Shown in pieces: positions 54,223 through 63,014 of a stretch of DNA of 64,000 nt. Under the pieces are notes generated by a model that saw only the letters and a list, made by a program, of their open reading frames with translations, ran no database searches and was not told the DNA's origin. Positions within the stretch are counted from its first letter, which is position 1. The number at the start of each line of letters is the position of its first letter. A program made the translations under genes and the position numbers. Source of the DNA: Polynucleobacter sphagniphilus. GTDB lineage: Bacteria; Pseudomonadota; Gammaproteobacteria; Burkholderiales; Burkholderiaceae. Location: positions 185,158 through 249,157 of the forward strand of contig NZ_MPIY01000002.1 of the NCBI RefSeq assembly GCF_001953355.1. Direction: 5' to 3'.

Positions 54223-55391
54223 GGCAATACTGTAGTCGATTTCATGGGTGAGTGCTCAGCAAGTTCATCTACATATTGAGCTATTCCTGCTTGCTCCCTC
54301 TGTAAGAAATTCTCAACAGCAGCCATAAATTGGGGGTCGGATATCCAGTGCGCCGATTGAATGGTTTTAGGAAGAAATCCTCTTGCCATCTTGTGCTCAC
54401 CTTGCGCACCACCCTCAAAAGTCTGTATTCCCTCTTTAATACAATATTCAATAGCCTGGTAATAGGCCGTTTCGAAATGCAGGTTTGGAATGTACTCCAA
54501 TGCACCCCAATAACGCCCATATGCTTTTAAGCTATTTCTATCAAGGACCAATAGAGAGGCGGCTATCGACAATCCTTTTTTTGAAGCAATAATTAAATGG
54601 AGATTTTCGGGCATACGCTTTGCAAGAAGCTTGAAAAAATTCTCACTAAGATAAGGTCTTGATTGATGTTCTAAGTACGTATTTTCATAACACTTATAAA
54701 AGAATTTCCAATCCTGATCATTCGTGCGTTCCCCGTCCAAGTGAAGAAATTCAATCTCATGTAAATTAACTTGAGATCGTTCACGCCGAATATTTTTGCG
54801 CCGCTTCATATTTAATGAAGCTAAGTATTCATCAAAACTGGTATATCCGAGATTGTGCCAATGAAATTGCACTGAATCACGTAGTGCAAATCCAGCTTGG
54901 GTAAAAAACGGTAACTCATCATCGAGCGGAAATAGGGTGTGTGCTGAAGATAATTGATTCTGGATACACAGTGACTTTAGTCCACTGACGAGCAATTTTT
55001 GTCTGGTCGCCTTATCTTCTCCTTCTGGCACTAGCAATCGTGAGCCTTGGACCGGTGTAAAGGGGATGGCACAGAGGGCTTTGGGATAGTATTGTTTACC
55101 GCTTTGCTCATAGGCTTGAGCCCAAGACCAGTCAAAAACAAATTCACCGTAAGAGTGTTGCTTTAAATATAAAGGTAGCGCACCCAATAATTTACCCTTG
55201 GTATCCTTTAAGAGAATATGGGCTGGTTGCCAACCAGTAACGCCACTAACACATCCGCATTCTTCAAGACTACTTAGAAATTCATATCTTAAAAAGGGTG
55301 TACTGGATATATCTAGTAGGGCATTCCATTGCTCGGCAGGAACTTCCGATAGGCTATCAGCTAACTCTAGTTGATATTGATCTGAATTCAA
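54219..55391 (-). CDS. GNAT-superfamily N-acyltransferase (COG3146, peptidogalycan-biosynthesis-like)
   Basis: The 390-residue protein shows '[18 protein letters not shown]' near the N-terminus and a FemAB/GNAT-like C-terminal domain ('[15 protein letters not shown]', '[23 protein letters not shown]', '[17 protein letters not shown]'). COG3146 proteins are annotated as acyltransferases of unknown substrate. It is translationally coupled at both ends (4-base overlaps with gloA and the DUF1289 gene). Confidence 0.85.
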   Translation of the reverse strand: MNSDQYQLELADSLSEVPAEQWNALLDISSTPFLRYEFLSSLEECGCVSGVTGWQPAHILLKDTKGKLLGALPLYLKQHSYGEFVFDWSWAQAYEQSGKQYYPKALCAIPFTPVQGSRLLVPEGEDKATRQKLLVSGLKSLCIQNQLSSAHTLFPLDDELPFFTQAGFALRDSVQFHWHNLGYTSFDEYLASLNMKRRKNIRRERSQVNLHEIEFLHLDGERTNDQDWKFFYKCYENTYLEHQSRPYLSENFFKLLAKRMPENLHLIIASKKGLSIAASLLVLDRNSLKAYGRYWGALEYIPNLHFETAYYQAIEYCIKEGIQTFEGGAQGEHKMARGFLPKTIQSAHWISDPQFMAAVENFLQREQAGIAQYVDELAEHSPMKSTTVLP

Positions 55392-55783
55392 GTCGCTTTA
55401 CGCTCAATCAATTCAATCTTGTAGCCGTCTGGATCAGTAACAAATGCAATGATCGTATCGCCGCCTAGTACAGGCCCAGCTTCGCGGGTGACATTTCCAC
55501 CGGCACCTTTTATTTTGGCGCACGCCGCATACGCATCAGAAACTGAAATAGCGATATGTCCATATGCGCTACCAAGATCATAGCTGGTGACACCATGGTT
55601 GTAAGTTAACTCAATTTCAGATTGGCCATCTTGATTGCCGTTACCGTAACCAAAAAATGCGAGAGAATAGTTTTGATCTGGTCTTTCAGTAGTGCGGAGC
55701 AAATTCATACCCAATATATCGGTATAAAAATGGACGGAGCGTTTAAGGTCGCCAACGCGAAGCATGGTGTGTAGGATCATCAT
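55388..55783 (-). CDS. gloA: Lactoylglutathione lyase (glyoxalase I)
   Basis: GloA converts the methylglyoxal-glutathione hemithioacetal to lactoylglutathione. The 131-residue single-domain form has the metal ligands in '[17 protein letters not shown]', 'QSEIELTYN', 'YGHIAISV' and '[12 protein letters not shown]', as in the Ni-type bacterial enzyme. A TATATT box lies seven bases before the first ATG. First gene of a three-gene overlapping operon. Confidence 0.94.
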   Translation of the reverse strand: MMILHTMLRVGDLKRSVHFYTDILGMNLLRTTERPDQNYSLAFFGYGNGNQDGQSEIELTYNHGVTSYDLGSAYGHIAISVSDAYAACAKIKGAGGNVTREAGPVLGGDTIIAFVTDPDGYKIELIERKAT

Positions 55784-55824
55784 TTTTATAAATATAAAGC
55801 TAATTTCAATTGAAGGTTTACATT

Positions 55825-55852
55825 AAAAAACCCAGGCTTGACCTGGGCTTTT
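55825..55852 (-). terminator. Rho-independent terminator of the ppi (parvulin) transcript
   Basis: Read on the minus strand, CCCAGG (55847-55842) and CCTGGG (55836-55831) form a 6-bp GC stem with a 5-base loop, extended by AG/TT bases and followed by six T's. It lies 20-40 bases after the parvulin gene stop. Confidence 0.88.
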
Positions 55853-55872
55853 GCCTGCTCTAAAGCTCAAAA

Positions 55873-56667
55873 TTACTGAATCTTTGCTTTAGCACGCAGT
55901 TTTTGCATCATCTCTGAAAACTTCGCTTTCTGCCAATTTTGATCTGATGCAATCATTTGCTTTAGCTGCTCACGAACTTCATCCATGCTAGGGGTTTTCA
56001 CATCGCGAATATCGTCAACTTTGATAATGTGCCAACCAAATTGTGATTTCACTGGCTTATCTGTAACTTGTCCCTTTTTAAGCTGCACCATAGCGTTGGA
56101 AAACTCAGGAACCAGGGATTTCTCACCAACCCAGCCTAAATTGCCACCAGTGGAAGCTGATCCAGGATCCTTGGATTTTGATTTCGCAAGATCATCGAAA
56201 TTTGCCCCCGCCTTAATTTGCGCGGTAAGCGCTTTAGCATCTGCCTCTTTTTCAACCAATATATGTTGTACTTGATATTCCTTGCCGTTATATTGGTTTT
56301 TCATTGATTCGTAGGCTGCTTTTAGCTCATCCTCGGTGATGCCTTCTTTACGAATGTAATCTTCAAACACAGCAGAAACCAAAATACCCATCTTAGATTG
56401 CTCAATCTGCTCCCGCACAGTTTCGCTCTGAGTAAGGCCGCGTTTATCGGCTTCTTGCAAAATCAATTCCCTGGTCACAAGCATTTCACGGGCTTGATCT
56501 CGCACTTGTGGGTTATCGGCCTGCCCAGATTTTTTGACCAGGTTATCCAGCTTTGCTTTTGGTATCGGCGTGCCATTCACAATTACCGCATTTTGAGCAT
56601 GGGCACACACTACCAGGAGATTGGAGCTTAATATTGCAATAGATAGAATTTGACGGATAGTATTCAT
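55873..56667 (-). CDS. Periplasmic parvulin-type peptidyl-prolyl isomerase
   Basis: The 264-residue precursor has a signal peptide (1-24, AHA/Q), an N-terminal SurA/PrsA-like chaperone segment (about 28-125) and one parvulin domain (about 130-225). The latter has 'QVQHILVEKEADAKAL', 'GGNLGWVGEKSLVPEFSNAM' and 'KSQFGWHIIKVDDIR'. It acts as a foldase for exported proteins. It follows bolA on the same strand; the yciB-bolA-ppi order is common in beta-proteobacteria. Confidence 0.92.
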   Translation of the reverse strand: MNTIRQILSIAILSSNLLVVCAHAQNAVIVNGTPIPKAKLDNLVKKSGQADNPQVRDQAREMLVTRELILQEADKRGLTQSETVREQIEQSKMGILVSAVFEDYIRKEGITEDELKAAYESMKNQYNGKEYQVQHILVEKEADAKALTAQIKAGANFDDLAKSKSKDPGSASTGGNLGWVGEKSLVPEFSNAMVQLKKGQVTDKPVKSQFGWHIIKVDDIRDVKTPSMDEVREQLKQMIASDQNWQKAKFSEMMQKLRAKAKIQ

Positions 56668-56727
56668 TTAAATTGACGGTAATTGAATTAATAAAAGTAA
56701 AAGAATAAAGCAGATTAAAAAAGCAAA

Positions 56728-57009
56728 TTAAAAAGCATCTTCTGGAGCCTTTGCCACAATAGTAAGGGCATGAATATCGCCCGACATTCTTTGTGAAAGC
56801 GCTGCATAAACTGCACGATGACGTGCTAGAGGGTTTAATCCGCTAAATTCAGGCGCAATAATGTAAATTTTAAAATGTCCGCCACCAGATGCAGCGCCGG
56901 CATGCCCCGCATGCAAGTGACTCTCATCTTCGATGCTTAAATGAGTCGGCTTGAAGGCCAGTTTGAGGTCTAATTTAAATAATTCGATGCGTTTTTGATT
57001 AAGGCTCAT
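56728..57009 (-). CDS. BolA family protein
   Basis: BolA proteins work with monothiol glutaredoxins in Fe-S cluster handling and influence cell shape. The 93-residue product has the conserved 'DESHLHAGHAGAASGGGHFKIYI' region (split: 'DESHLHAGHAG' with the invariant His residues, then 'GGGHFKIYI') and 'LARHRAVYAAL'. ATG 57009 is chosen because the longer frame lies inside yciB. It overlaps the yciB end by 11 bases. Confidence 0.92.
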   Translation of the reverse strand: MSLNQKRIELFKLDLKLAFKPTHLSIEDESHLHAGHAGAASGGGHFKIYIIAPEFSGLNPLARHRAVYAALSQRMSGDIHALTIVAKAPEDAF

Positions 57010-57553
57010 TGTGAGTTTGCTCCATGTGACGCCCCAACCAGATGCCCTGTGCGATGACGAAAGCCAGCAGCAAGCCTGTACTACCAAAGAGCTTGAAATT
57101 AACCCAATCCGATTCGGAATACTCAAACGCTACATATAGATTTAATGCGCCCATGAAGAAGAAAAAAAGAGCCCATGCAATATTTAATTTGCCCCAAGCG
57201 GATACTGAGCTATTGGCCTTTAAGGTAATTTGCTTACCCATTAATACTTGAATCCAATTTTTGTTAAAAAATTGGGAGCTAATGATTAAAGCACCTGAAA
57301 AGAGCCAATAAAGCGCGGTTGGTTTTAGCTGTATGAATGTTTTGTTATGTAGAAATATAGTTAGGCTACCAAAAACCAAAATCATGACTAGACTTACCCA
57401 TTGCATGGCATCAATTTTTCGATGGCGGTAATACACCCACAAAATTTGACCAATGGTTGCTACCATAGCAACAATAGTTGCAGAATATATATCGCCAAAT
57501 TTAAAGGCGATAAAAAAGAGAATGATGGGGAATAAATCAAATAAAAATTTCAT
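56999..57553 (-). CDS. yciB: Inner-membrane septation protein YciB/IspZ
   Basis: YciB is a five-helix inner-membrane protein linked to envelope synthesis and septation. 'MKFLFDLFPIILFFIAFKF' at the start, 'GSLTIFLHNKTFIQLKPT' and the C-terminal 'FKLFGSTGLLLAFVIAQGIWL' are family signatures. The length of 184 is normal. A GATAAT box ends six bases before the ATG, although an AGGA at ten bases could also serve as ribosome site. Confidence 0.95.
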   Translation of the reverse strand: MKFLFDLFPIILFFIAFKFGDIYSATIVAMVATIGQILWVYYRHRKIDAMQWVSLVMILVFGSLTIFLHNKTFIQLKPTALYWLFSGALIISSQFFNKNWIQVLMGKQITLKANSSVSAWGKLNIAWALFFFFMGALNLYVAFEYSESDWVNFKLFGSTGLLLAFVIAQGIWLGRHMEQTHNEP

Positions 57554-57559
57554 GTGTTG

Positions 57560-57565
57560 ATTATC
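57560..57565 (-). promoter_or_regulatory. Putative -10 element of yciB
   Basis: On the minus strand GATAAT (five of six consensus bases) ends six bases before the yciB ATG. An overlapping AGGA keeps a leadered transcript possible. Confidence 0.3.
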
Positions 57566-57578
57566 CTGCTAAACCTAT

Positions 57579-57992
57579 TTAATCGGTTTCGGTGTTCATT
57601 TTGGCATTGGAGCTGGGCTCGAAAGCCAGAGATGCCGAATTAATGCAGTAACGCAGTCCAGTGGGTTGGGGGCCGTCTTCAAAGACATGGCCTAAATGTG
57701 CATCACAGTTCGCACAGCGAACCTCGGTTCGAATCATTGCGTGGCTTGTATCACGATGCTCCAGGATGGCAGCATTATTTTGAGGTGCGCTATAACTTGG
57801 CCAGCCGCAACCTGCATCAAATTTGGTATTGGATAGAAAAAGGGGTGTTCCACAACAAACGCATGAGTATTGACCCTGATCCCAGTGATCCCAGTATTTC
57901 CCTGTAAACGGACGCTCAGTTGCAGACTCGCGAGTGACTCGATATTCAATATCACTCAATTGTTTTTTATATTCTTCGTTACTTTTTTTCAT
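57579..57992 (-). CDS. msrB: Peptide-methionine (R)-S-oxide reductase
   Basis: MsrB repairs the R form of methionine sulfoxide. The 137-residue protein has both zinc CxxC pairs ('[10 protein letters not shown]' and '[14 protein letters not shown]'), the catalytic Cys in '[12 protein letters not shown]' and 'CGWPSYSAP'. It lies between selO and yciB on the minus strand, with gaps of 31 and 25 bases. Its neighbour selO also responds to redox state. Confidence 0.96.
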   Translation of the reverse strand: MKKSNEEYKKQLSDIEYRVTRESATERPFTGKYWDHWDQGQYSCVCCGTPLFLSNTKFDAGCGWPSYSAPQNNAAILEHRDTSHAMIRTEVRCANCDAHLGHVFEDGPQPTGLRYCINSASLAFEPSSNAKMNTETD

Positions 57993-58023
57993 AGTGAACT
58001 CAATTTATTAAAAAATTAACACA

Positions 58024-59490
58024 TCAAGAGGAACAGCTTACCTCGACAGGATCAAGATCTGAGGGTGGAGGGCTTGCATAAAGATCATATTGATTTTGCT
58101 CATCATATGGACTGCTTAGAATTTCCAAAAGTCTTTTTACTTCGGAAAAGTCATCAGACTGCGCCATCGTAATTGCATGTTGGGCGAGGTGATTTCGCAA
58201 TACATATTTTGGATTAATTTGATTCATCTTTACAGAGCGTTCTGAATCATCTATACCTTCAATATTTAGTCGTTTTAGATAGTCCGAGAACCACAGATCA
58301 ATTTGTTTGCGATCGATGAATAAATTTCTTAAGGATATATTTTCGATTGAGTCCTGGCATTTTATTTTAGATAAAGAGCGGAAGAAATGAGTGAAGTCAA
58401 CGCGTGAATCATGCATTGCCTGCAGTAATCTTTCGATCAGAAAAATATCATCATCAAGATTCTTTGTAAGGCCCAATTTTGCCCTAAAAAGACTTTGCCA
58501 TTTTTGCGCAAACTTTTTAGGAAGCTCACAAAGCGCATTCTGCAAAAGGGCTTGAGACTCTTCGCCGCTATAAGTCAATTCCATTAGAGGCAGAAATGCA
58601 CTTGCTAGACAAGCCATATTCCAATGCATTATCTGTGGCTGTCGATGATAGGCATATCGCCCAGCTTGATCGCTGTGATTGCAAATATGATCAATCTGAA
58701 AGCCATCTAAAAAACCAAAAGGGCCATAGTCAATAGTGAGACCAAGAACACTAATATTGTCGCTATTCAATACGCCATGACAGAAACCAACTGCTTGCCA
58801 CTGCGCAACTAACTCTGCATTTCGACTACATATTGACTTATAAAGAGCTAAATAAGGGTCGGTCTCATTTGCACAATCTGGATAATGCTCTGATATTAAT
58901 GCGTTGGCCAATTCTTGTAAGCGTTCAATATCTTGAGCGGAAGCGTAGTGCTCAAAATGGCCCACTCTTAGAAAGCTTGGTGCTAGTCTTGTACATACGG
59001 CCGCCGTCTCCATGGTTTCACGCCGAACCAGTTCTTTTGAGCCCACAACCGATAATGCTCGAGTAGTTGGGATTCCCAGCGCATGCATTGCTTCGCTACA
59101 CAGAAATTCTCTAATCGAAGAGCGCAAAACTGCGCGCCCATCACCCATGCGGGAATAGCGGGTCTTGCCGGCCCCCTTTAGCTGAATCTCCATGTTTGCA
59201 ATCTGCCCCAAGAGGATTGCCCGACCATCGCCTAATTGACCCGCCCAAACTCCAAATTGGTGACCGCTATAAGCGCTAGCTATCGGCGACGAAAATTGAT
59301 ACTTAGCGGTCTGAAGGGTATTTCCAGCTAATACATCAAGCCAGGAACTATCCATTGGCATCCTGTCTGCATTCAACTCGATGCCAATGAGGCTTGCCAC
59401 AGCAGGTGAAAACGCCACCCAATATGGATCGGGTAGGGGGGTGGGGGCTACGGAGTGACTGACATCGTCACCTTTTAAGGGAAAGGTCAT
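58024..59490 (-). CDS. selO: Protein adenylyltransferase SelO (YdiU)
   Basis: SelO is a pseudokinase that transfers AMP to protein hydroxyls and protects against oxidative stress. Seen: '[21 protein letters not shown]' start region, '[22 protein letters not shown]', '[25 protein letters not shown]'-like core (split: '[13 protein letters not shown]', '[13 protein letters not shown]'), and '[27 protein letters not shown]' (split: 'GVLNSDN', 'DYGPFGFLD'). The length is 488. The C-terminal CSS keeps the conserved cysteine. Its promoter appears leaderless. Confidence 0.94.
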   Translation of the reverse strand: [488 protein letters not shown]

Positions 59491-59496
59491 AATCTT

Positions 59497-59502
59497 ATTC
59501 TA
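59497..59502 (-). promoter_or_regulatory. Putative -10 element of selO (leaderless)
   Basis: On the minus strand TAGAAT ends exactly six bases before the selO ATG (59490) and there is no Shine-Dalgarno sequence. It lies 30 bases from the paaI-type -10 on the other strand. Confidence 0.45.
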
Positions 59503-59532
59503 TGAGTAATTCCAATTGAGCACACAAGCCAT

Positions 59533-59538
59533 TAAAAT
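59533..59538 (+). promoter_or_regulatory. Putative -10 element of the PaaI thioesterase gene (leaderless)
   Basis: TAAAAT ends six bases before the ATG at 59545, without a Shine-Dalgarno sequence. A TTCCAA 17 bases upstream is a weak -35 candidate. Confidence 0.45.
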
Positions 59539-59544
59539 CATTCC

Positions 59545-60021
59545 ATGACCAATCAACTTGAACATAAGGCAGCCACTCAGTTGGCCAACCTAGGCGAAGA
59601 GCTCAATGTCCCTTTCTTGAAGCTCTTAGGAGTGCGTCTCTTAACGGCGGAGATGGGCAAGGGGGAGATTTTGTTGGCCTTAAAACCAGAGCATACCAAT
59701 ACTTGGGAAGTTGCGCATGGTGGGGTTTTGCTTACATTGATGGATGTCGCAATGGCTGTTGCTGCCCGCTCAAGCGATCCAGGCGATCGCAGCGTTGTTA
59801 CGATTGAACTAAAGAATAATTTTATGCAAGCGGCATTGGGGGTTTTAAGAGTGAAGGCTGATACGGTGCGCAGAACTGCAACCATGGCTTTTTGTGAGGC
59901 TAAGCTTTATAACGATCAGGGTGAAATTTGCTGCATGGCCACTGGTACATTTCAGTTCATCAAACGCTTAGCCTCTCGTAATACAGAGGGTGAACGAGTT
60001 ATCAACGAAGATAAGCGATAG
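59545..60021 (+). CDS. PaaI family thioesterase (hotdog fold)
   Basis: The 158-residue protein has the PaaI/DUF4442-type core 'NTWEVAHGGVLLTLMDVAMAVAARS' (split: 'VAHGGVLLTLMDVAMA') and 'VTIELKNNFMQAALGVLRVKAD'. It hydrolyses acyl-CoA esters of unknown chain. Divergent from selO by 54 bases and convergent with the NRDE gene by 12. Confidence 0.88.
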   Translation: MTNQLEHKAATQLANLGEELNVPFLKLLGVRLLTAEMGKGEILLALKPEHTNTWEVAHGGVLLTLMDVAMAVAARSSDPGDRSVVTIELKNNFMQAALGVLRVKADTVRRTATMAFCEAKLYNDQGEICCMATGTFQFIKRLASRNTEGERVINEDKR

Positions 60022-60033
60022 ATTTGCAGTTCA

Positions 60034-60051
60034 TCAAACTGATAAGTTTGA
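60034..60051. terminator. Hairpin at the convergent gene ends (weak terminator candidate)
   Basis: TCAAACT (60034-60040) pairs with AGTTTGA (60045-60051) around a GATA loop. The hairpin covers the stop codon of the NRDE gene and lies 12 bases after the thioesterase stop. It is AT-rich and has no U-run. Confidence 0.3.
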
Positions 60052-60891
60052 ATCACTCGCTGCATTAATTTGACCGGCGATGACGTCATGCCCAATAACA
60101 CCATTGGCATCAAAACGCCTTTCGATCATTTCATAATTGCCATCTTTGCGTATCCTCAATATCGTACTCGAGCGCGTACCATATGAAGGGGTTTGAATAA
60201 AAGCAGCTGACAGAACCTTTTCCCACTCCTTATTAACGCCGGTATTAGGAAGTTCCTGAGTGCTAGCCTCATGCTGGTCTGCCAATAAGCTCAAATAATG
60301 ATCGGCATTTTTTAGATCACCGTGATCCATTGCCAATGCTTGAGCAAAAGCAGCTATTCGATGATTCACTTTTGGCCACGGGGTATCAAGCATGGCATTT
60401 GAAAGACCATAAACACCAGGATCCAATGGCTGCTTTGGGTAAATTTTTCTAGGGCGAATGCTTTGCCCCATTAGCAAACGATTGCTAACCCAATGCATTT
60501 CAGGATTTAGGGGATTGCTAAAGTCTGATAGCAGTAAATTGAAGCCATTGTATTGATCGAAGCGTTTTGCATTCTGGGAAATAAATTGGTCTGGTCGATT
60601 CTCGCTAGCTAAATACATGAGGGGTAACTCACCCCGAGTTCTTGCGTCAGGCCGTTTTTCGCTAGGAGCTCGAACATTCGTCAACGCGGCAAAACGCCCT
60701 TTATTGGAAAGGCCAAGCCAAGTACCAGGACTACCCAATACATCAGCCCGATCTTTGCCTGCCAATATGTGGGGATGATCTTGCCACCAGGAAATTCCCT
60801 GAGTATCGCGCTCATAAAATTCATCGCGGTTAGCTGCAACGACTAGCGAGTATTCGGGGTGCGATTGCCAGGCAAAAAGAATGAGGCACAT
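60034..60891 (-). CDS. NRDE (TANGO2-like) family protein
   Basis: The 285-residue protein starts with the family hallmark MCLILFAWQ and contains 'VAANRDEFYERDT', which gives the NRDE name, then 'GSPGTWLGLSNKGRFAALTNVR'. TANGO2 relatives are tied to haem or lipid handling in eukaryotes; the bacterial role is not known. The Met six codons into the open frame (60891) is chosen because Met-Cys-Leu is the conserved start, as in Ntn-hydrolases with Cys2. Downstream of ygfZ by seven bases. Confidence 0.88.
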   Translation of the reverse strand: MCLILFAWQSHPEYSLVVAANRDEFYERDTQGISWWQDHPHILAGKDRADVLGSPGTWLGLSNKGRFAALTNVRAPSEKRPDARTRGELPLMYLASENRPDQFISQNAKRFDQYNGFNLLLSDFSNPLNPEMHWVSNRLLMGQSIRPRKIYPKQPLDPGVYGLSNAMLDTPWPKVNHRIAAFAQALAMDHGDLKNADHYLSLLADQHEASTQELPNTGVNKEWEKVLSAAFIQTPSYGTRSSTILRIRKDGNYEMIERRFDANGVIGHDVIAGQINAASDSNLSV

Positions 60892-60898
60892 GATTTTC

Positions 60899-61909
60899 TT
60901 AAATTTCAATCAGTGGATAGGGTAGTGCATCGATCTTGAGGGCCGGACCTTCAGGGTTTGCAACCCGTAACTCACCAGCTTCTAGCGCTTCTAACTTACA
61001 TTCCACTTGCAAATCAATGCGAGCATTGTCAAAAGAGTTTGCCGCTGCGAGAACAATCATTCCGGCTGGCTGTGATGGATCCCCTGAATTAAATACCTCC
61101 ACTCCCGCCTGAAAAAAGGCTAAGGTTACTGGATCGTTACTACCGTGGGCTAGTTGTAGACGACGCTTAATAACACCCCGATATTGACTGCGAGCTACTA
61201 TTTCTTGTCCGGGGTAACAACCCTTTTTAAAATCAACACCAGCCACAGACTCAAAATTAATCATTTGTGGAACAAATTGTTCTTGTGTTGCTAAAACAAT
61301 TCTAGGAATCGCGCTCATGACTTCAAGATAATTCCACATGTTTTGGCACTCAGTTGTGCTCTCTTTAGTAGGTTTGGAGACGCTCGCTGGTTCTGCCACT
61401 AGTATCCGGCCATAAGATAAAGTGTTTATCGCCACATCTGGCATACGTAAACCAATGGTGCCTGCTGCTGCATGTAAATCATCTATGGGTTTATTTTCAT
61501 CATAAATCCCTGAAATGAGCCACTCATCAGACACATCTTTGACTGTTACTTTAGAGCGCAAAACAAACATAGAAAGGCGTTTGGCAAAAGCCGTCGCAAT
61601 ATCTCTAGATATAAATAGTGCAAATCGATCATCAGAAGTATCGTTAACCGGGAATAGACCCAGCCATGCGCTAGCCATCAAACGGCCCTTAGGATTGCAG
61701 TACCCCACCAATCTGACTGCACCATTACCTTTGGCAATTTCAGGAGAAAGAGTGCGCTTCAGCCCCAAGACGGAATTACTGAGTTGATTTTGTAGAAAGG
61801 TTGCGGCATCTGGACCTTCTACAAATATGAGTCCCCATTGGGGTAATACAGTAAGCCCTTGATGCAATGGATTGGAAAAATGAGGGTTATTTTGGGTTTG
61901 TTTTGTCAT
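60899..61909 (-). CDS. ygfZ: Folate-binding protein YgfZ (Fe-S cluster maturation)
   Basis: YgfZ uses tetrahydrofolate to support particular Fe-S enzymes such as MiaB. The signature 'FKKGCYPGQEIVARSQYRG' is intact near residue 230, and the GcvT-like N-terminal part contains 'FVEGPDAATFLQNQLSNSV'. The length is 336. Its ATG is 20 bases from the divergent mltG ATG; on the minus strand TATGAT lies nine bases upstream. Confidence 0.93.
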   Translation of the reverse strand: MTKQTQNNPHFSNPLHQGLTVLPQWGLIFVEGPDAATFLQNQLSNSVLGLKRTLSPEIAKGNGAVRLVGYCNPKGRLMASAWLGLFPVNDTSDDRFALFISRDIATAFAKRLSMFVLRSKVTVKDVSDEWLISGIYDENKPIDDLHAAAGTIGLRMPDVAINTLSYGRILVAEPASVSKPTKESTTECQNMWNYLEVMSAIPRIVLATQEQFVPQMINFESVAGVDFKKGCYPGQEIVARSQYRGVIKRRLQLAHGSNDPVTLAFFQAGVEVFNSGDPSQPAGMIVLAAANSFDNARIDLQVECKLEALEAGELRVANPEGPALKIDALPYPLIEI

Positions 61910-61917
61910 GACGCTTT

Positions 61918-61924
61918 TATCATA
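61918..61924. promoter_or_regulatory. Shared divergent -10 element of mltG and ygfZ
   Basis: TATCATA reads TATCAT on the plus strand, six bases before the mltG ATG, and TATGAT on the minus strand, nine bases before the ygfZ ATG. The two hexamers overlap by five bases. No room exists for separate promoters between the start codons. Confidence 0.5.
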
Positions 61925-61929
61925 GCGTG

Positions 61930-63003
61930 ATGAGCAGAAAATTTCAGAAAAGAACCCTTTTGGTACAAAAATCCAAAAACAGTCAATTACGTAGATGGGG
62001 TCTTTTGGCGCTTACCTTAGTTGCTGTTTTTTATTGCTTTCTTTTCTTTTGGCCTGTGATACCAAATACCCCAAATAGTAATGAAGCAAATGCGTTTAAG
62101 GTCAAGATCAATCCACAATCTAGTCTAGCCTCCATTGGTGGGCAACTTAAGCAGCAGGGAATTCTGGTGAACGCATTCACACTCCCGATTGCAGCTAGAT
62201 CATTCTTTGTGGGCGCCAAGCTAAAGCCAGGGACATACCTTTTCCCGCTTGGCGGGAGTCTTGGGAAACTTTTATTGCAAATGGCCCGTGGCGATCGTGT
62301 GCGCGAAAGTATCGCCATCATTCCAGGCATGACAATTAGGCAATTACAAGCAATTATCGATAGTCATCCAGCGTTGATACATCAAACTAAGGGGTTGAGC
62401 TCCAAAGAGCTCTTACAAGCCCTTAACCTATCCTATCCAGGGGATGAGGGCTTATTTTTCCCGGATACCTATATTTTTGATCCTGATGAAGCAGACATTA
62501 CCATCTACCGTAGAGCTTCTCAGGCGATGCAAAAGCAGTTAAGTTATGCATGGCAGCAACGTGACCCCATGACCCCTTTAAAAACACCATATGAATTATT
62601 AATCCTAGCCTCAATTATTGAGAAAGAGACGGGGAAAAACAGTGATCGTGCGATGGTCGCCGCAGTGTTTGTCAATCGCCTTAGCAAAGGGATGATGTTA
62701 CAAACAGATCCCACTGTAATATATGGCTTAGGCCCTAATTTTGACGGGAATTTACGTAAATCAGACCTGCGTAGAGACAATCCCTACAATACCTATATGC
62801 ACAAAGGACTACCTCCCACTCCAATTGCAATGCCCAGTCAGGACTCCTTAATGGCGACAGCGCATCCAGCAAATAGTGATGTACTTTATTTTGTTGCTCG
62901 CGGGGGTGGTACGAGCCATTTTTCCAAGACCTTAAATGAACATGAATTAGCGGTAGATCGTTTTCAGCGAAAGCACACCAGTACAAGTAAGCCTCAACAA
63001 TAA
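61930..63003 (+). CDS. mltG: Endolytic murein transglycosylase MltG
   Basis: MltG cuts nascent glycan strands in the inner membrane and terminates their elongation. A transmembrane helix (about residues 24-42) is followed by a LysM-like segment and the YceG catalytic domain, with the catalytic Glu in '[15 protein letters not shown]', then '[13 protein letters not shown]' and '[16 protein letters not shown]'-type motif (here '[19 protein letters not shown]'). The GTG one codon earlier is possible, but ATG fits the TATCAT spacing. tmk follows after 11 bases. Confidence 0.95.
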   Translation: MSRKFQKRTLLVQKSKNSQLRRWGLLALTLVAVFYCFLFFWPVIPNTPNSNEANAFKVKINPQSSLASIGGQLKQQGILVNAFTLPIAARSFFVGAKLKPGTYLFPLGGSLGKLLLQMARGDRVRESIAIIPGMTIRQLQAIIDSHPALIHQTKGLSSKELLQALNLSYPGDEGLFFPDTYIFDPDEADITIYRRASQAMQKQLSYAWQQRDPMTPLKTPYELLILASIIEKETGKNSDRAMVAAVFVNRLSKGMMLQTDPTVIYGLGPNFDGNLRKSDLRRDNPYNTYMHKGLPPTPIAMPSQDSLMATAHPANSDVLYFVARGGGTSHFSKTLNEHELAVDRFQRKHTSTSKPQQ

Positions 63004-63014
63004 ATAATATTTTT

